From assembly GCA_016192075.1 (NCBI GenBank), contig JACPUU010000002.1:62001-126000 (forward strand): a stretch of 64,000 bases of DNA. Direction: 5' to 3'. The position numbers were made by a program, and so were the translations under genes. This document shows positions 1 through 10,302 of this stretch, one piece after another. How positions within the stretch are numbered: the first letter of the stretch is position 1; each line of letters opens with the position of its first letter. The notes below the pieces were generated by a model. The model had not been told where the DNA came from, made no database searches, and saw only the letters and a list, made by a program, of their open reading frames with translations. Source of the stretch: Bacteroidota bacterium (GTDB lineage: Bacteria > Bacteroidota > Bacteroidia > Flavobacteriales_D > Crocinitomicaceae).

Positions 1-187
1 CGCATTAGGTGAAGCACACACTACCTACGGACGTATCGGAATCAAAACCTGGATTTGCAAAGGTGAGGTTTATGGTAAAAGAGATCTTTCTCCAAACATT
101 GGTTTGACACAAAAAAACAGATCAACTACTGAAAACTCAGGACCTGCTCCAAAGTCGTCAAAACCAGCACCAAGAAAAAAGAATTAA
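1..187 (+). CDS. rpsC: 30S ribosomal protein S3, C-terminal part
   Basis: The window opens inside this gene; the visible frame begins at base 2. The first residues ([22 protein letters not shown]) contain the conserved S3 C-terminal signature in which GRIG leads into a KVWI-like strand. S3 sits at the mRNA entry channel of the 30S subunit. After the fold ends there is a polar tail rich in Lys, Pro and Ser. It is followed by rplP after 21 nt, the usual S10-operon order. The 5' part lies outside the window. Confidence 0.93.
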   Translation, partial: ALGEAHTTYGRIGIKTWICKGEVYGKRDLSPNIGLTQKNRSTTENSGPAPKSSKPAPRKKN

Positions 188-208
188 TTAAGATAAAGCA
201 GTACAATC

Positions 209-628
209 ATGTTACAGCCTAAAAGAACAAAATTCAGAAGAACCCAAAAAGGGAAAAACAGAGGCGTTGCTCAAAGAGGAGCAACCGTGGCTTTCGGTTC
301 TTTCGCATTAAAATCAATGGATGCCGGTTGGTTGACTTCTCGTCAGATCGAGGCTTCCCGTGTCGCTTTGACCCGTCACATGAAACGTGAAGGTCAGGTT
401 TGGATCCGCATTTTCCCTGATAAACCAATTACGATGAAACCTGCAGAGGTTCGTATGGGTAAAGGTAAAGGAGCTCCTAGTCACTGGGTTGCTGTTATCC
501 AGCCAGGCCGTGTGATTTTTGAAGCAGATGGTGTTTCAACTGAAACAGCAAAAGAAGCAATGCGTCTGGCTGCTCAGAAATTACCATTGCGTTGCAAATT
601 TGTAGTAAGAGCTGATTACGCTGAATAA
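209..628 (+). CDS. rplP: 50S ribosomal protein L16
   Basis: Length 139 aa, normal for L16, which sits near the A-site of the 50S subunit and helps position tRNA. The N-terminus [15 protein letters not shown] and the internal [19 protein letters not shown] are family signatures, including the loop that reaches the peptidyl-transferase region. It lies between rpsC and rpmC as in the canonical S10 operon, with a 12-nt gap to rpmC, so co-transcription is expected. Confidence 0.98.
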   Translation: MLQPKRTKFRRTQKGKNRGVAQRGATVAFGSFALKSMDAGWLTSRQIEASRVALTRHMKREGQVWIRIFPDKPITMKPAEVRMGKGKGAPSHWVAVIQPGRVIFEADGVSTETAKEAMRLAAQKLPLRCKFVVRADYAE

Positions 629-640
629 TATTAGAAAGGC

Positions 641-835
641 ATGAAAGCAAAAGAAGTAAAAGAGTTGTCCCTGGAGGACCTGAAAGATAAGATCATTGAG
701 TTGACTGTAAAGCATGAGAAACTTGTTCTCACCAATGCAGTTACTAAATTGGAGAACCCGCTGCAGATTCGTTCAAACCGCAAAGATCTTGCACGTTTGA
801 AAACAGAACTGAGAGGAAGAGAGTTAAAGGCATAA
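641..835 (+). CDS. rpmC: 50S ribosomal protein L29
   Basis: A 64-residue two-helix protein beginning MKAKEVKELSLEDLKDKI, with the typical C-terminal NRKDLARLKTELRGRE helix. L29 sits near the exit of the 50S peptide tunnel and contributes to the docking site for SRP and trigger factor. It is placed between rplP and rpsQ as expected. No unusual feature. Confidence 0.97.
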   Translation: MKAKEVKELSLEDLKDKIIELTVKHEKLVLTNAVTKLENPLQIRSNRKDLARLKTELRGRELKA

Positions 836-859
836 TAAAAGTCAATTAAAGATTCTGTA

Positions 860-1120
860 ATGGAAACTAAAAGAAATTTAAGAAAAGAACGTATCGGTGT
901 CGTTACCAGCAACAAGATGGAAAAATCAGTGGTGGTTTCGGTAGAAAGAAAGGTGAAACACCCGAAATACGGTAAGTTCGTGAAAAAAACTACTAAATTT
1001 GTCGCCCACGATGAAAAAAACGAGTGTAACCCTGGGGATACAGTTCGCATCATGGAGACCCGTCCCCTGAGCAAGACAAAATGCTGGAGACTAGTAGAAA
1101 TTGTTGAAAGAGCTAAATAA
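860..1120 (+). CDS. rpsQ: 30S ribosomal protein S17
   Basis: Length 86 aa, an OB-fold protein that binds 16S rRNA in the 5' domain. Visible signatures are [20 protein letters not shown] near the N-terminus and [18 protein letters not shown] in the second half. Flanked by rpmC and rplN in canonical order. Confidence 0.98.
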   Translation: METKRNLRKERIGVVTSNKMEKSVVVSVERKVKHPKYGKFVKKTTKFVAHDEKNECNPGDTVRIMETRPLSKTKCWRLVEIVERAK

Positions 1121-1129
1121 GTATTACAA

Positions 1130-1498
1130 ATGATTCAGCAGGAAAGCAGGCTCACAGTAGCCGATAATAGCGGAGCAAAGGATGTGTTATGCATCCGGGT
1201 TCTGGGTGGAACCGGAAGAAGATATGCTTCGGTGGGTGATAAAATTGTAGTAAGTGTAAAAGATGCACTTCCTTCAGGTAACATAAAAAAAGGACAGGTT
1301 TCAAAAGCTGTTATTGTAAGAACGAAAAAAGAAGTTCGTCGTCCGGACGGGTCTTACATCCGTTTCGATGATAACGCAGTTGTTCTTTTGAATGAAGCCG
1401 GTGAAATGAGAGGTACTCGTATTTTTGGGCCTGTTGCCCGTGAATTAAGAGATAAACAATATATGAAAGTGGTGTCTCTGGCGCCTGAAGTACTTTAA
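1130..1498 (+). CDS. rplN: 50S ribosomal protein L14
   Basis: Length 122 aa, as in other bacteria. The N-terminus [17 protein letters not shown] and the [13 protein letters not shown] segment are diagnostic of L14, which binds 23S rRNA at the subunit interface. Follows rpsQ after 9 nt and precedes rplX. Confidence 0.98.
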   Translation: MIQQESRLTVADNSGAKDVLCIRVLGGTGRRYASVGDKIVVSVKDALPSGNIKKGQVSKAVIVRTKKEVRRPDGSYIRFDDNAVVLLNEAGEMRGTRIFGPVARELRDKQYMKVVSLAPEVL

Positions 1499-1510
1499 TA
1501 CTTGATCACA

Positions 1511-1828
1511 ATGCAAAAGAAATTACACATAAAAGTTGGCGATACAGTTCGCGTAATCACTGGCGAATCGCGTGGAAGCGAAGGAAAAGTGCTGCGTATT
1601 GACCGTGCAAAAAACCGCGTGGTTATTGAAGGGGTAAACGTTGTTAAAAAACACGTTAAACCAAGCGCTTCAAATCCTCAGGGTGGTATTGAAGAAAAAG
1701 AAGCCGGAGTTCACATTTCAAATGTGATGGTGGTTGTAGGAAGTGTTGCTTCCAAAATTGGCCGCAAAAAAGCGGATAATGGTAAAATGGTAAGATTTTT
1801 AAAAAAGAACGGGGAGGTAGTTAAATAA
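1511..1828 (+). CDS. rplX: 50S ribosomal protein L24
   Basis: KOW-domain protein that starts 50S assembly. I place the start at ATG 1511 ([18 protein letters not shown]), not at the upstream in-frame TTG at 1502, because the ATG gives the usual N-terminus. That makes 105 aa. The KOW motif is the [19 protein letters not shown] segment. The TAA stop overlaps the ATG of rplE by one base, so the two are translationally coupled. Confidence 0.96.
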   Translation: MQKKLHIKVGDTVRVITGESRGSEGKVLRIDRAKNRVVIEGVNVVKKHVKPSASNPQGGIEEKEAGVHISNVMVVVGSVASKIGRKKADNGKMVRFLKKNGEVVK

Positions 1829-2379
1829 TGAGCTATACACCAAGACTTAAAGCGAAGTATTCGAACGAGATTGCAAAGGAATTGCAAAAACAATTCGGAT
1901 TTAAATCAGTAATGAGAATACCAAAGCTGCAGAAAATTGTATTGAGCCAGGGATTAGGTGATGCAATTTCTGATAAAAAACTGATCGAGTCTGCAATTAA
2001 AGACATGTCAAGCATTTCTGGCCAGGCTGCAATTGCTATGAACTCTAAAAAGGATATCTCTAACTTCAAATTGAGAAAAGGGATGCCGGTTGGAGTTAAA
2101 GTAACACTGCGTGGAGACAAAATGTATGAGTTTCTGGATCGTTTGATTAACATCGCTCTTCCAAGAACACGTGACTTCCGCGGCGTTAACCCAAAAGGTT
2201 TTGACGGTTATGGAAACTTTAATATGGGCGTAAAAGAACATATTATCTTCCCTGAGATCGATATTGATAAAGTGAATAAAATTTTCGGAATGGACATCAC
2301 TTTTGTTACTTCTACTGAAAATGATGAAGAAGCAAAAGCGTTGTTGTCAGGATTTGGATTTCCATTCGTAAAAAACTAA
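1828..2379 (+). CDS. rplE: 50S ribosomal protein L5
   Basis: Length 183 aa; binds 5S rRNA and contacts the P-site tRNA through the central protuberance. Visible L5 signatures are [19 protein letters not shown] in the middle and [18 protein letters not shown] further on. The start codon overlaps the rplX stop and rpsN follows after 4 nt. Confidence 0.98.
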   Translation: MSYTPRLKAKYSNEIAKELQKQFGFKSVMRIPKLQKIVLSQGLGDAISDKKLIESAIKDMSSISGQAAIAMNSKKDISNFKLRKGMPVGVKVTLRGDKMYEFLDRLINIALPRTRDFRGVNPKGFDGYGNFNMGVKEHIIFPEIDIDKVNKIFGMDITFVTSTENDEEAKALLSGFGFPFVKN

Positions 2380-2383
2380 GGAC

Positions 2384-2671
2384 ATGGCAAAAGAATCAAT
2401 GAAAGCGAGAGAGCGCAAAAGAACAAAACTTGCTGCTCGTTACGACAAAAAAAGAACTGAACTGAGAAAAGCCTCTGCTGCAGGTGACTGGGATGCAATG
2501 CTTGCTCTTCAGAAATTGCCTAAAAATTCCATGAAAATCCGCATCCACAACAGATGCCAGTTGACTGGAAGACCAAGAGGGTATATGAGACAGTTTGGTA
2601 TTTCAAGGGTTACTTTCCGTGAAATGGCTTTGATTGGAAAAATCCCGGGGGTTACAAAAGCAAGTTGGTAA
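2384..2671 (+). CDS. rpsN: 30S ribosomal protein S14 (long form)
   Basis: Length 95 aa, the longer S14 type without the two CxxC zinc pairs of the short form; only one Cys is present, in [17 protein letters not shown]. The C-terminus is the conserved [10 protein letters not shown]14 is needed for late 30S head assembly. Sits between rplE and rpsH as in the spc operon. Confidence 0.97.
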   Translation: MAKESMKARERKRTKLAARYDKKRTELRKASAAGDWDAMLALQKLPKNSMKIRIHNRCQLTGRPRGYMRQFGISRVTFREMALIGKIPGVTKASW

Positions 2672-2693
2672 TAAGAAGATAATAAGATTTACA

Positions 2694-3086
2694 ATGAATA
2701 CAGATCCGATAGCAGATTATTTGACACGTGTCAGAAATGCACAGATGGCCGGCCACAAAGTGGTTGAGATTCCTGCGTCAAATATGAAAAAAGAGATTAC
2801 TAAAATCCTTGAAGAAAAAGGTTATATCCTTAGCCATAAATTCGAAGATGATGGTAGACAAGGCATCATTAAAATTGCTTTGAAGTACGCAAATAATACA
2901 CCGGCAATCCGCAAAATTGAACGTGTTTCAACTCCTGGTTTGAGAAAATACTGCGGGGCAACCGAATTGCCTCGTGTATTAAACGGACTCGGTATCGCCA
3001 TTATCTCCACTTCAAAAGGAGTATTGACTGATAAAGAAGCAAGACAACAGGGTGTGGGTGGTGAGTTAATCTGCTACGTTTATTAA
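2694..3086 (+). CDS. rpsH: 30S ribosomal protein S8
   Basis: The reading frame is open upstream to 2634, but the start is ATG 2694 ([20 protein letters not shown]), which gives the family N-terminus and 130 aa and avoids overlap with rpsN. The C-terminal [20 protein letters not shown] is the S8 signature. S8 binds the central domain of 16S rRNA and in several bacteria also represses the spc operon; no such site was looked for here. Confidence 0.97.
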   Translation: MNTDPIADYLTRVRNAQMAGHKVVEIPASNMKKEITKILEEKGYILSHKFEDDGRQGIIKIALKYANNTPAIRKIERVSTPGLRKYCGATELPRVLNGLGIAIISTSKGVLTDKEARQQGVGGELICYVY

Positions 3087-3109
3087 TTAGTTAACAAGAC
3101 AAACAGTAT

Positions 3110-3661
3110 ATGTCACGTATAGGAAATGCACCGGTTCAGATTGAGAAGGGAGTTGAAGTAAAATTCGACAACAATACAATCTCTGTTAAAGGACCAAAAG
3201 GTGAACTGAAACAAGATATCGATTCAGCTATTGTTATTGAGCAAAATGAAGGCCAGCTGGTTTTCAAACGCAGCTCTGAAGACAAAGAAATCAGATCTAA
3301 ACACGGTCTGTACCGCTCATTGGTTCAGAATATGATTGTTGGAGTATCAAAAGGATTCGCTAAAAAATTAGAATTCCACGGAGTAGGTTACCGTGCTGCT
3401 GCTAAAGGACAAATTCTTGAAATGTCTGTTGGATATTCACACGGTATTTCATTTGAAATTCCAAAAGAAGTAAAAGTTTCTGCAGTTACAGAAAAAGGAC
3501 AACCCCCAATTGTTACACTTGAGTCTCACGACAAACAATTGCTTGGCCAGGTTGCGGCAAAGATCAGATCTTTCCGTAAGCCAGAACCATACAAAGGAAA
3601 AGGAATTCGTTATTCAGATGAATTTATTAGAAGAAAAGCTGGTAAATCAGCTGCGAAATAA
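3110..3661 (+). CDS. rplF: 50S ribosomal protein L6
   Basis: Length 183 aa, two tandem L6 folds. The start MSRIGNAPVQIEKGV and the C-terminal PEPYKGKGIRYSDEFIRRK are diagnostic. L6 lies at the base of the L7/L12 stalk near the sarcin-ricin loop. Position between rpsH and rplR is canonical. Confidence 0.98.
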   Translation: MSRIGNAPVQIEKGVEVKFDNNTISVKGPKGELKQDIDSAIVIEQNEGQLVFKRSSEDKEIRSKHGLYRSLVQNMIVGVSKGFAKKLEFHGVGYRAAAKGQILEMSVGYSHGISFEIPKEVKVSAVTEKGQPPIVTLESHDKQLLGQVAAKIRSFRKPEPYKGKGIRYSDEFIRRKAGKSAAK

Positions 3662-3669
3662 GATAAGTT

Positions 3670-4023
3670 ATGGCTTTAAGTAAAGTTGAAAAAAGAGCAA
3701 AAATTAAGCGCAGAATCCGCAAGAATATCTTCGGAACAACTGAGCAACCAAGATTGAGTGTTTTCAGATCCAATAAAGAGATCTATGCTCAGATCATTGA
3801 CGACGTAAAAGGTGTTACACTTGTAGCTTCATCATCGTACAAAAACAAATCCGTTGAAGGAAAAAACAAATCAGAACAAGCCGCTATTGTTGGAAAAGAG
3901 CTGGCTGAAAAAGCGGTGAAAGCCGGAGTGTCTGCAGTTGTTTTTGACAGAAACGGGTATCAGTATCACGGTCGTGTAAAATCTCTTGCAGACGGAGCAC
4001 GTGAAGCAGGGTTAAAATTTTAA
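3670..4023 (+). CDS. rplR: 50S ribosomal protein L18
   Basis: Length 117 aa. Carries the L18 signatures [18 protein letters not shown] and [20 protein letters not shown]. With L5 it packs 5S rRNA into the central protuberance. It is 8 nt downstream of rplF and 6 nt upstream of rpsE. Confidence 0.98.
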   Translation: MALSKVEKRAKIKRRIRKNIFGTTEQPRLSVFRSNKEIYAQIIDDVKGVTLVASSSYKNKSVEGKNKSEQAAIVGKELAEKAVKAGVSAVVFDRNGYQYHGRVKSLADGAREAGLKF

Positions 4024-4029
4024 TAAGAA

Positions 4030-4539
4030 ATGAAAATGAATATTGTAAGAGCCGCAGATATCGAACTAAAGGACAGACTTGTCGCTTTGAATCGTGTTAC
4101 AAAGGTTACAAAAGGTGGTCGTACATTCAGCTTTTCAGCAATCGTGGTTGTTGGAAACGAAGCTGGAATCGTTGGTCATGGTCTTGGTAAAGCAAAAGAA
4201 GTTGTTGATGCTATTTCAAAAGGAGTAGATGATGCAAAGAAAAGCCTGATCCGTGTGCCTATTATTAACGGTACAGTGCCTCACGAACAAAAAGGTAAAT
4301 TTTCCGGTTCACGGATTTTCCTTAAACCTGCTTCACACGGTACCGGTGTAATTGCCGGTGGTGCAATGCGTGCAGTTCTGGAAAGTGCCGGTATTAAAGA
4401 TATCCTTGCTAAATCACAAGGCTCTTCTAACCCGCACAACGTGGTAAAAGCAACAATGGATGCGCTTGGGAAAATGAGAGATGCTGTTACTGTTGCTCAC
4501 GATCGCGGCATTTCAATGGAAAAAGTATTTAACGGTTAA
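4030..4539 (+). CDS. rpsE: 30S ribosomal protein S5
   Basis: Length 169 aa; the N-terminal double-stranded-RNA-binding fold is followed by a C-terminal S5 domain. The segment [18 protein letters not shown] and the later [19 protein letters not shown] are family signatures. S5 acts in decoding accuracy and mRNA unwinding. An in-frame ATG also exists two codons downstream (4036); either could be used. Confidence 0.97.
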   Translation: MKMNIVRAADIELKDRLVALNRVTKVTKGGRTFSFSAIVVVGNEAGIVGHGLGKAKEVVDAISKGVDDAKKSLIRVPIINGTVPHEQKGKFSGSRIFLKPASHGTGVIAGGAMRAVLESAGIKDILAKSQGSSNPHNVVKATMDALGKMRDAVTVAHDRGISMEKVFNG

Positions 4540-4550
4540 TCAGAAATAAG

Positions 4551-4727
4551 ATGGCAACCATTAGAATAAAACAAGTTAAGAGTGCGATCAACAGACCGCT
4601 TGATCAGAAACGTACAATCAAAGCTCTTGGCTTCAGAAAATTGAACCAGGTTCTTGAGAAGGAAGCTACTCCTCAGATCCTTGGAATGATTAAAAAAGTG
4701 TCTCACCTGGTTGAGGAAGTAAAATAA
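4551..4727 (+). CDS. rpmD: 50S ribosomal protein L30
   Basis: A 58-residue reading frame ([19 protein letters not shown] ... LVEEVK) filling the gap between rpsE and rplO. The sequence matches L30: a short ferredoxin-like protein with an [13 protein letters not shown]-type segment. Its place between S5 and L15 is the normal spc-operon position. Confidence 0.95.
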   Translation: MATIRIKQVKSAINRPLDQKRTIKALGFRKLNQVLEKEATPQILGMIKKVSHLVEEVK

Positions 4728-4746
4728 GTATTTGAAAGGCTTTACG

Positions 4747-5199
4747 ATGAACTTAAATAATCTTAAACCGGCAGAAGGATCGGTTAAAAACAGAAAAAGA
4801 ATCGGACGTGGTCAGGGATCAGGTCACGGTGGAACATCTACCCGTGGACACAAAGGTGCTAAATCACGTTCAGGTTACAAATCTAAAATTGGATTTGAAG
4901 GTGGACAGATGCCATTACAGCGTCGCGTACCAAAATTCGGTTTTAAAAATATTAACCGCGTTGAATATAAAGGCATTAATCTTGACTCTATTCAAAAACT
5001 GGCTGAATCTGCAAACCTTGCAGAAATCAATCCGGCAATTTTGGCTGAGCACGGTTTGATTGCTAAAAAAGATAATGTAAAAATATTGGGAAGAGGCGTA
5101 TTAAAAGCAAAAGTTAAAGTAACAGCTCATGCTTTCTCTGCCACTGCAAAAGCAGCTATTGAAGCTGCCGGTGGTACTGCAGAGTCACTCAACGCCTAA
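4747..5199 (+). CDS. rplO: 50S ribosomal protein L15
   Basis: Start chosen at ATG 4747 ([20 protein letters not shown]), giving 150 aa; an upstream TTG at 4732 is possible but unlikely. The Gly/Arg-rich [20 protein letters not shown] stretch, which threads into 23S rRNA, is diagnostic. Followed after 14 nt by secY, as in nearly all bacteria. Confidence 0.97.
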   Translation: MNLNNLKPAEGSVKNRKRIGRGQGSGHGGTSTRGHKGAKSRSGYKSKIGFEGGQMPLQRRVPKFGFKNINRVEYKGINLDSIQKLAESANLAEINPAILAEHGLIAKKDNVKILGRGVLKAKVKVTAHAFSATAKAAIEAAGGTAESLNA

Positions 5200-5213
5200 A
5201 CCAGCTTTCAGAA

Positions 5214-6545
5214 ATGAAAAAATTTGTAGAAACAATAAAGAATATCTGGAAAGTTGACGAACTGCGCAACCGTATCCTCTTTTCACTGGGTCTGATCCTG
5301 GTGTACAGAATCGGTTCGTACATTATCATTCCGGGAATTGATCAGAGAGCATTGTCCAGCGGTGGCCAGTCAACCGGCCTTGTTGCACTGCTTGACTTAT
5401 TTGCCGGTGGAGCCTTTTCAAAAGCATCCATCATGGCTCTTGGTATTATGCCTTACATTTCGGCATCTATTATCATGCAGCTTTTGGCAATGGCTGTTCC
5501 GGTTGTTCAGAAAATCCAGAAAGAAGGTGAAAGCGGACGTCGCAAGATTAACGGTTACACCCGTGTTTTGACAATCGTGATTTGTGCATTCCAGGCTCCA
5601 AGCTACCTTCAGATGTATGTTATCGGTAAAGGTGGTATCGTAGAACCGGGTATGATGTGGTGGGTTTCATCCATTATGCTGCTGGTTGCCGGAACCATGT
5701 TTGCCATGTGGCTGGGTGAAAGAATCACTGACAAAGGAATTGGAAATGGTATTTCGCTCTTAATTACAGTTGGTATCCTTGCCCGTTTCCCGGGTGCTAT
5801 TATTTCTGAGTTTGGTATCAGAAATCAGGGTGCAGGTTCAATTTTCATGTTCATTGTTGAGTTGCTGGTGTTCTTTGCCATTATCATGTTAACAGTATTG
5901 ATTGTTCAGGGTGTTCGCCGTGTTCAGATCAACTATGCGAAACGTGTTGTTGGTGCAAAAGGTGCTGCAGCTGATCAGGGAGCAAGAAGCTACATTCCGC
6001 TTAAAGTGAATGCTTCAGGTGTAATGCCGATTATCTTTGCGCAGGCAATCATGACCATTCCAACCATGATTAATCCTGAAACATCCAATGTGGTTCTGAT
6101 TGCTTTGTCTGATTACAGAGGGTTTACCTATAACTTCATCTTTGCATTGCTGATTATCATTTTTACCTATTTCTACACAGCTATTACCATTAATCCAAAG
6201 CAAATTGCGGACGATTTGAAACGTAATGGCGGATTTATACCAGGTGTTAAACCGGGCAGTGATACAGCTTTGTTTATTGATAATATTCTTTCGCGTATTA
6301 CATTACCGGGGTCTTTATTCCTGGCGGCAATTGCAATTATACCTGCGTTTGCCATGATGTTTGGAGTGGGAGACGCATTTGCAATGTTTATGGGCGGAAC
6401 ATCCATGTTGATTATGGTGGGTGTGGTTTTAGATACATTGCAACAGATTGAAACGTATTTGTTGAATCGTCATTATGACGGTTTAATGGAAGGTGGAAAA
6501 ATACGGGGAAGACGGTCAACAGCTGAAATGACGGGTATCGCATAG
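5214..6545 (+). CDS. secY: Preprotein translocase channel subunit SecY
   Basis: Length 443 aa, about ten transmembrane segments. SecY forms the inner-membrane channel through which SecA (20364-23762 here) pushes unfolded proteins. Visible landmarks are the N-terminal [20 protein letters not shown], the plug-region [20 protein letters not shown], and the C-terminal [10 protein letters not shown] before the basic tail. infA follows after one base; adk and map, which lie here in many bacteria, are absent. Confidence 0.98.
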   Translation: MKKFVETIKNIWKVDELRNRILFSLGLILVYRIGSYIIIPGIDQRALSSGGQSTGLVALLDLFAGGAFSKASIMALGIMPYISASIIMQLLAMAVPVVQKIQKEGESGRRKINGYTRVLTIVICAFQAPSYLQMYVIGKGGIVEPGMMWWVSSIMLLVAGTMFAMWLGERITDKGIGNGISLLITVGILARFPGAIISEFGIRNQGAGSIFMFIVELLVFFAIIMLTVLIVQGVRRVQINYAKRVVGAKGAAADQGARSYIPLKVNASGVMPIIFAQAIMTIPTMINPETSNVVLIALSDYRGFTYNFIFALLIIIFTYFYTAITINPKQIADDLKRNGGFIPGVKPGSDTALFIDNILSRITLPGSLFLAAIAIIPAFAMMFGVGDAFAMFMGGTSMLIMVGVVLDTLQQIETYLLNRHYDGLMEGGKIRGRRSTAEMTGIA

Positions 6546-6546
6546 T

Positions 6547-6765
6547 ATGGCAAAACAGTCTTCTATTGAACTCGATGGAACAATTGTGGAAGCGTTGTCA
6601 AACGCAATGTTCCGGGTTGAATTGCAGAATGGTCACGTGATCACTGCGCATATTTCGGGTAAAATGAGAATGCACTATATTAAAATTTTACCCGGGGATA
6701 AAGTGAAATTGGAAATGTCTCCTTACGATTTAACAAAAGGGAGAATTACATACAGGTATAAATAA
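6547..6765 (+). CDS. infA: Translation initiation factor IF-1
   Basis: Length 72 aa, exactly the family size. The OB-fold signatures [18 protein letters not shown] and [19 protein letters not shown] are complete. IF-1 blocks the A-site during 30S initiation. It starts one base after the secY stop, which implies strong translational coupling. Confidence 0.98.
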   Translation: MAKQSSIELDGTIVEALSNAMFRVELQNGHVITAHISGKMRMHYIKILPGDKVKLEMSPYDLTKGRITYRYK

Positions 6766-6865
6766 AGAATAAAATGAAATAGCCATACCTGGCAGACGCC
6801 TGCGAGTAAGAAGAACAAAAAACATGGCGTATTCCATTTGGCAAATGAAAATAAACTGAGAACAA

Positions 6866-6982
6866 ATGAAAGTTAAGGCTTCTGTAAAAAAACGATCAGC
6901 AGATTGCAAGATTGTTAAACGTAATGGGGTTGTTTACGTGATCAACAAAAAGAACCCAAAATTTAAACAAAGACAAGGATAA
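6866..6982 (+). CDS. rpmJ: 50S ribosomal protein L36
   Basis: A 38-residue reading frame beginning [19 protein letters not shown] and ending in NPKFKQRQG. Only one Cys is seen, so this is the zinc-free form of L36; the zinc form has three Cys and a His. It sits between infA and rpsM as expected. The 100 nt between infA and rpmJ hold no other gene. Confidence 0.95.
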   Translation: MKVKASVKKRSADCKIVKRNGVVYVINKKNPKFKQRQG

Positions 6983-6998
6983 GATATAGTATACGACT

Positions 6999-7373
6999 AT
7001 GGCGAGAATTGCTGGAATTGATTTACCAAAGAATAAAAGAGGAGTTGTAGGACTCCAGTATGTCTATGGTATTGGAAAAAGTACTGCTGCAAGAATTTTG
7101 GAAACATGCGGTGTAAGCGAAGATATTAAGGTTGGCGAATGGAATGACGACCAGACACAAAAGATCAGGGCAATGGTTGCTGAGATTAAAGTGGAAGGTG
7201 CGCTTCGTTCTGAAGTTCAGCTTAACATCAAACGTCTGATGGATATCGGATGTTACCGTGGAGTTCGTCACCGTTCTGGTTTACCATTGCGCGGACAGCA
7301 TACAAAAAACAATTCACGTACCAGAAAAGGTAAGAGAAAAACAGTCGCTAACAAGAAAAAAGTAACTAAATAA
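6999..7373 (+). CDS. rpsM: 30S ribosomal protein S13
   Basis: Length 124 aa. N-terminal [19 protein letters not shown] and C-terminal [18 protein letters not shown] are diagnostic of S13, which bridges the head of 30S to L5 and contacts the P-site tRNA. First of the alpha-operon genes S13-S11-S4-RpoA-L17. Confidence 0.98.
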   Translation: MARIAGIDLPKNKRGVVGLQYVYGIGKSTAARILETCGVSEDIKVGEWNDDQTQKIRAMVAEIKVEGALRSEVQLNIKRLMDIGCYRGVRHRSGLPLRGQHTKNNSRTRKGKRKTVANKKKVTK

Positions 7374-7382
7374 TAGCTGAAT

Positions 7383-7769
7383 ATGGCAAAAGTAGGCAAG
7401 GTAAAAAAGAAGAATGTTAAGGTTGATGCTGTTGGACAAGCCCACGTACAATCTTCATTTAACAATGTGATTATTTCACTTACCAACAACGCTGGCGAAG
7501 TAATTTCTTGGTCTTCAGCTGGAAAATTGGGTTTCAGAGGTTCTAAAAAGAACACTCCGTATGCTGCACAGGTTGCTGCTGAAGAGTGCTCAAAAGAAGC
7601 TTATGAGTACGGTCTTAGAAAAGTAAAAGTTTTTGTAAAAGGACCTGGTTCAGGACGTGAGTCTGCTATCAGATCAATCAACAACTCAGGAATTGAGGTA
7701 ACAGAAATAGTTGACGTTACACCAATGCCGCACAATGGATGCAGACCTCCAAAAAGAAGAAGAGTTTAA
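7383..7769 (+). CDS. rpsK: 30S ribosomal protein S11
   Basis: Length 128 aa. Contains the S11 signatures [20 protein letters not shown] and [17 protein letters not shown], and ends [12 protein letters not shown]. It lines the mRNA exit region of the 30S platform. Begins 9 nt after rpsM. Confidence 0.98.
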   Translation: MAKVGKVKKKNVKVDAVGQAHVQSSFNNVIISLTNNAGEVISWSSAGKLGFRGSKKNTPYAAQVAAEECSKEAYEYGLRKVKVFVKGPGSGRESAIRSINNSGIEVTEIVDVTPMPHNGCRPPKRRRV

Positions 7770-7795
7770 TTAATTACGAGATAAATTAAGAAGCG

Positions 7796-8401
7796 ATGGC
7801 AAGATATACAGGCCCTACCTCAAAGATTGCAAGAAGATTCAGAGATCCCATCTTTGGACCCGATAAAGCATACGAAAGAAAAAACTACCCTCCGGGACAA
7901 CACGGTCCAAACAAACGCCGTGGTAAACAGTCGGAGTATGCTATCCAGTTAATGGAAAAGCAAAAAGCAAAATATACTTACGGAATTCTTGAAAAACAAT
8001 TTGAAAATTTGTTTGAAAAAGCATCACGTATGAGAGGTATTACCGGTGAAAACCTGATGGCTCTTTGTGAAGCTCGTTTGGATAACACCGTTTATCGTCT
8101 TGGATTATCAACCACAAGAAGAGGTGCACGCCAATTGGTTACTCACAGACACATTACCGTGAATGGTGAGGTTGTTAACGTACCTTCTTATTCACTGCGC
8201 GTTGGTGATGTAGTTGCTGTTCGTGAAAAATCAAAATCACTTGAGTCTATCACTAACTCACTTGGTTCTGGCAGCAAAAAATTTGACTGGCTTGACTGGA
8301 ACGCAGGTTCTATGACCGGTAAATTTATCAGCGTGCCTGCACGTGATATGATTCCTGAAAACATTAAGGAACAATTGATTGTAGAGTTGTACTCTAAATA
8401 A
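7796..8401 (+). CDS. rpsD: 30S ribosomal protein S4
   Basis: Length 201 aa. The N-terminus [20 protein letters not shown] and the S4 RNA-binding domain ([20 protein letters not shown]) are complete. S4 nucleates 30S body assembly and in many bacteria represses the alpha operon. The 111 nt between rpsD and rpoA contain no gene and could hold a control element, but I see no specific structure. Confidence 0.98.
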   Translation: MARYTGPTSKIARRFRDPIFGPDKAYERKNYPPGQHGPNKRRGKQSEYAIQLMEKQKAKYTYGILEKQFENLFEKASRMRGITGENLMALCEARLDNTVYRLGLSTTRRGARQLVTHRHITVNGEVVNVPSYSLRVGDVVAVREKSKSLESITNSLGSGSKKFDWLDWNAGSMTGKFISVPARDMIPENIKEQLIVELYSK

Positions 8402-8512
8402 GAATTAGTACACATAATAAATTTAATCATTGAATTTCAGCTAAAGGGTTTGCAGGACCTCTTCAATCCAGTGAACCGCGCAACTGAAGTCCAATTAAAA
8501 CGAAGATAAAAA

Positions 8513-9505
8513 ATGGCAATTCTAGATTTTCAAAAACCGGATAAGGTAATAATGATTGAATCTGATGACTTTCGTGGTCAGTTTGAATTCAGACCTTTGG
8601 AGCCGGGATATGGTGTTACAGTTGGTAATGCGCTGAGAAGAATTTTATTGTCTTCTCTGGAGGGTTTTGCCATCAGTTCAATTAAAATTGAAGGCGTTAG
8701 CCACGAATTTTCTACTATTAAAGGAGTAGTTGATGATGTGACTGAAATGATCCTTAACCTGAAACAGGTGCGTTTCAAACAGCAAATTGACGGAACTGAT
8801 TCAGAAAAAGTAATTGTTTCAATCAACGGACAGGAAAAATTGACTGCCGGTGATATCGGAAAATTTACGACCGCTTTCCAGGTTTTGAATCCTGACCTGG
8901 TAATTTGTACCATGGAGCCAAAAGTGAAACTGAACATGGAAGTGGAGATTGTAAAAGGACGCGGATATGTTCCGGCTGAAGAAAATAAAGCAGCCAATGC
9001 TTCTATCGGCACTATTTTTACAGACTCTATTTTTACGCCGATTAAAAACGTAAAATACACGGTAGAAAATTACCGCGTTGAGCAAAAAACAGATTACGAA
9101 AAATTGGTTTTTGACATCCAGACAGATGGATCAATTTCTCCAAAAGATGCTTTGCAGGAAGCTGCAAAAATTCTGATTCACCACTTCATGTTGTTCTCTG
9201 ATGAGCGCATCACACTGGATACTGAAATTAAATCAGAAACTGAAGAATTTGATGAAACATCACTGCACATGCGTCAGTTGCTTAAAACAAAACTGGTTGA
9301 TCTTGACCTTTCTGTAAGAGCACTGAACTGCCTGAAAGCTGCAGATGTAGAGACATTGGGTGATCTGGTATCATACAATAAAAATGACCTCTTGAAATTC
9401 AGAAATTTTGGTAAAAAATCATTGACTGAGTTAGAGGATCTTGTAGAAGCAAAAGGCCTTGCATTTGGCATGAATGTTTCTAAATACAAATTGGATAAAG
9501 AATAA
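8513..9505 (+). CDS. rpoA: RNA polymerase alpha subunit
   Basis: Length 330 aa with both domains: the N-terminal dimerisation domain ([34 protein letters not shown]) and the C-terminal DNA/activator-binding domain ([37 protein letters not shown]). It is the scaffold on which beta and beta' assemble. Position after rpsD and before rplQ is canonical. Confidence 0.98.
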   Translation: MAILDFQKPDKVIMIESDDFRGQFEFRPLEPGYGVTVGNALRRILLSSLEGFAISSIKIEGVSHEFSTIKGVVDDVTEMILNLKQVRFKQQIDGTDSEKVIVSINGQEKLTAGDIGKFTTAFQVLNPDLVICTMEPKVKLNMEVEIVKGRGYVPAEENKAANASIGTIFTDSIFTPIKNVKYTVENYRVEQKTDYEKLVFDIQTDGSISPKDALQEAAKILIHHFMLFSDERITLDTEIKSETEEFDETSLHMRQLLKTKLVDLDLSVRALNCLKAADVETLGDLVSYNKNDLLKFRNFGKKSLTELEDLVEAKGLAFGMNVSKYKLDKE

Positions 9506-9526
9506 TAGCGAATATTACATTAAGCA

Positions 9527-10087
9527 ATGAGACACGGGAATAAAGTTAACCACTTAGGTCGTAAATCAGCTCACAGAAAGGCAATGCTGTCAAACATGGC
9601 ATGTTCTCTTATTGAGCACAAAAGAATCAGCACCACGGTTGCAAAAGCGAAAGCGCTTAAAGGTTACGTTGAACCTTTAATCACGAAATCAAAAACAGAT
9701 TCTACTCACTCCAGAAGAACAGTGTTCAGCTATCTTGGATCAAAAGAAGCGGTAACTGAATTGTTCAGAGAAGTTGCACCTAAAGTAGCTAACCGCCCCG
9801 GAGGATACACCCGTATCATTCGCACCGGTTACAGAATTGGTGATAACGCTGAAATGTGTTTGATTGAACTGGTAGACTTCAATACACTTTACGGTGCTGA
9901 AGGTACTGCTAAGAAAACAACCAGAAGATCACGCAGTGGTAAAGGTGGTGCAAAAGGCGCCGCTGAAGCTTCAGCTGAATCTACTGATGCTGCTGCTTCA
10001 ACAGACGAAGCTGCTGCTCCAAAAGCTAAAAAAGCACCGGCTAAAAAACCTGCCCAACCAAAAGAAGGGAAAAAAGACGAAGAATAG
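9527..10087 (+). CDS. rplQ: 50S ribosomal protein L17 with Ala/Lys-rich tail
   Basis: Length 186 aa. The first ~120 residues are a standard L17 ([20 protein letters not shown] at the start, [19 protein letters not shown] later). From about residue 127 onward there is a low-complexity extension rich in Ala, Lys, Ser and Pro, ending with acidic residues. Extended L17 tails occur in Bacteroidota; the function of the tail is unknown. Last gene of the ribosomal operon, followed by a strong terminator. Confidence 0.97.
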   Translation: MRHGNKVNHLGRKSAHRKAMLSNMACSLIEHKRISTTVAKAKALKGYVEPLITKSKTDSTHSRRTVFSYLGSKEAVTELFREVAPKVANRPGGYTRIIRTGYRIGDNAEMCLIELVDFNTLYGAEGTAKKTTRRSRSGKGGAKGAAEASAESTDAAASTDEAAAPKAKKAPAKKPAQPKEGKKDEE

Positions 10088-10110
10088 TCTTCTGATTTTT
10101 GAAAGATATA

Positions 10111-10143
10111 AAAGGAGTAATGGGTTCATTACTCCTTTTTTTA
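10111..10143 (+). terminator. Intrinsic terminator of the ribosomal operon
   Basis: An 11-bp perfect stem (AAAGGAGTAAT pairing with ATTACTCCTTT) closes a six-base loop and runs directly into a T tract. It lies 23 nt after rplQ and should end the long ribosomal transcript before carA. Confidence 0.9.
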
Positions 10144-10244
10144 TGTCATCTTGTTTCGTATAATTCAATTAGTACCGGGGTCAGACCATACGGGTCAGTC
10201 AATTCAGAAATCTTGTTAAAAAGAATGTCCAGTTATGAACAAAA

Positions 10245-10276
10245 TGACATTCTGGTATAATAATCTGCTAACTTTG
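10245..10276 (+). promoter_or_regulatory. Candidate promoter of carA-eno
   Basis: A TAACTTTG element at 10269-10276 matches the Bacteroidota -7 consensus TAnnTTTG. A TGAC lies 20 nt upstream (10245-10248), a weak match to the -33 TTTG. The element is 27 nt before the carA start and after the ribosomal terminator, so a promoter is needed here. Confidence 0.5.
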
Positions 10277-10302
10277 TATTCCGGTTCACAAAATTCTTAA
10301 GA

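Noticed and set aside
631-1074. 147-aa open frame on the minus strand across rpmC and rpsQ
   Set aside because: It lies antisense to two certain ribosomal genes and has no family likeness; it is a shadow frame.
9894-10163. 89-aa frame overlapping the rplQ tail and the terminator
   Set aside because: Low-complexity alternate frame of the Ala/Lys-rich L17 tail that reads into the terminator hairpin.
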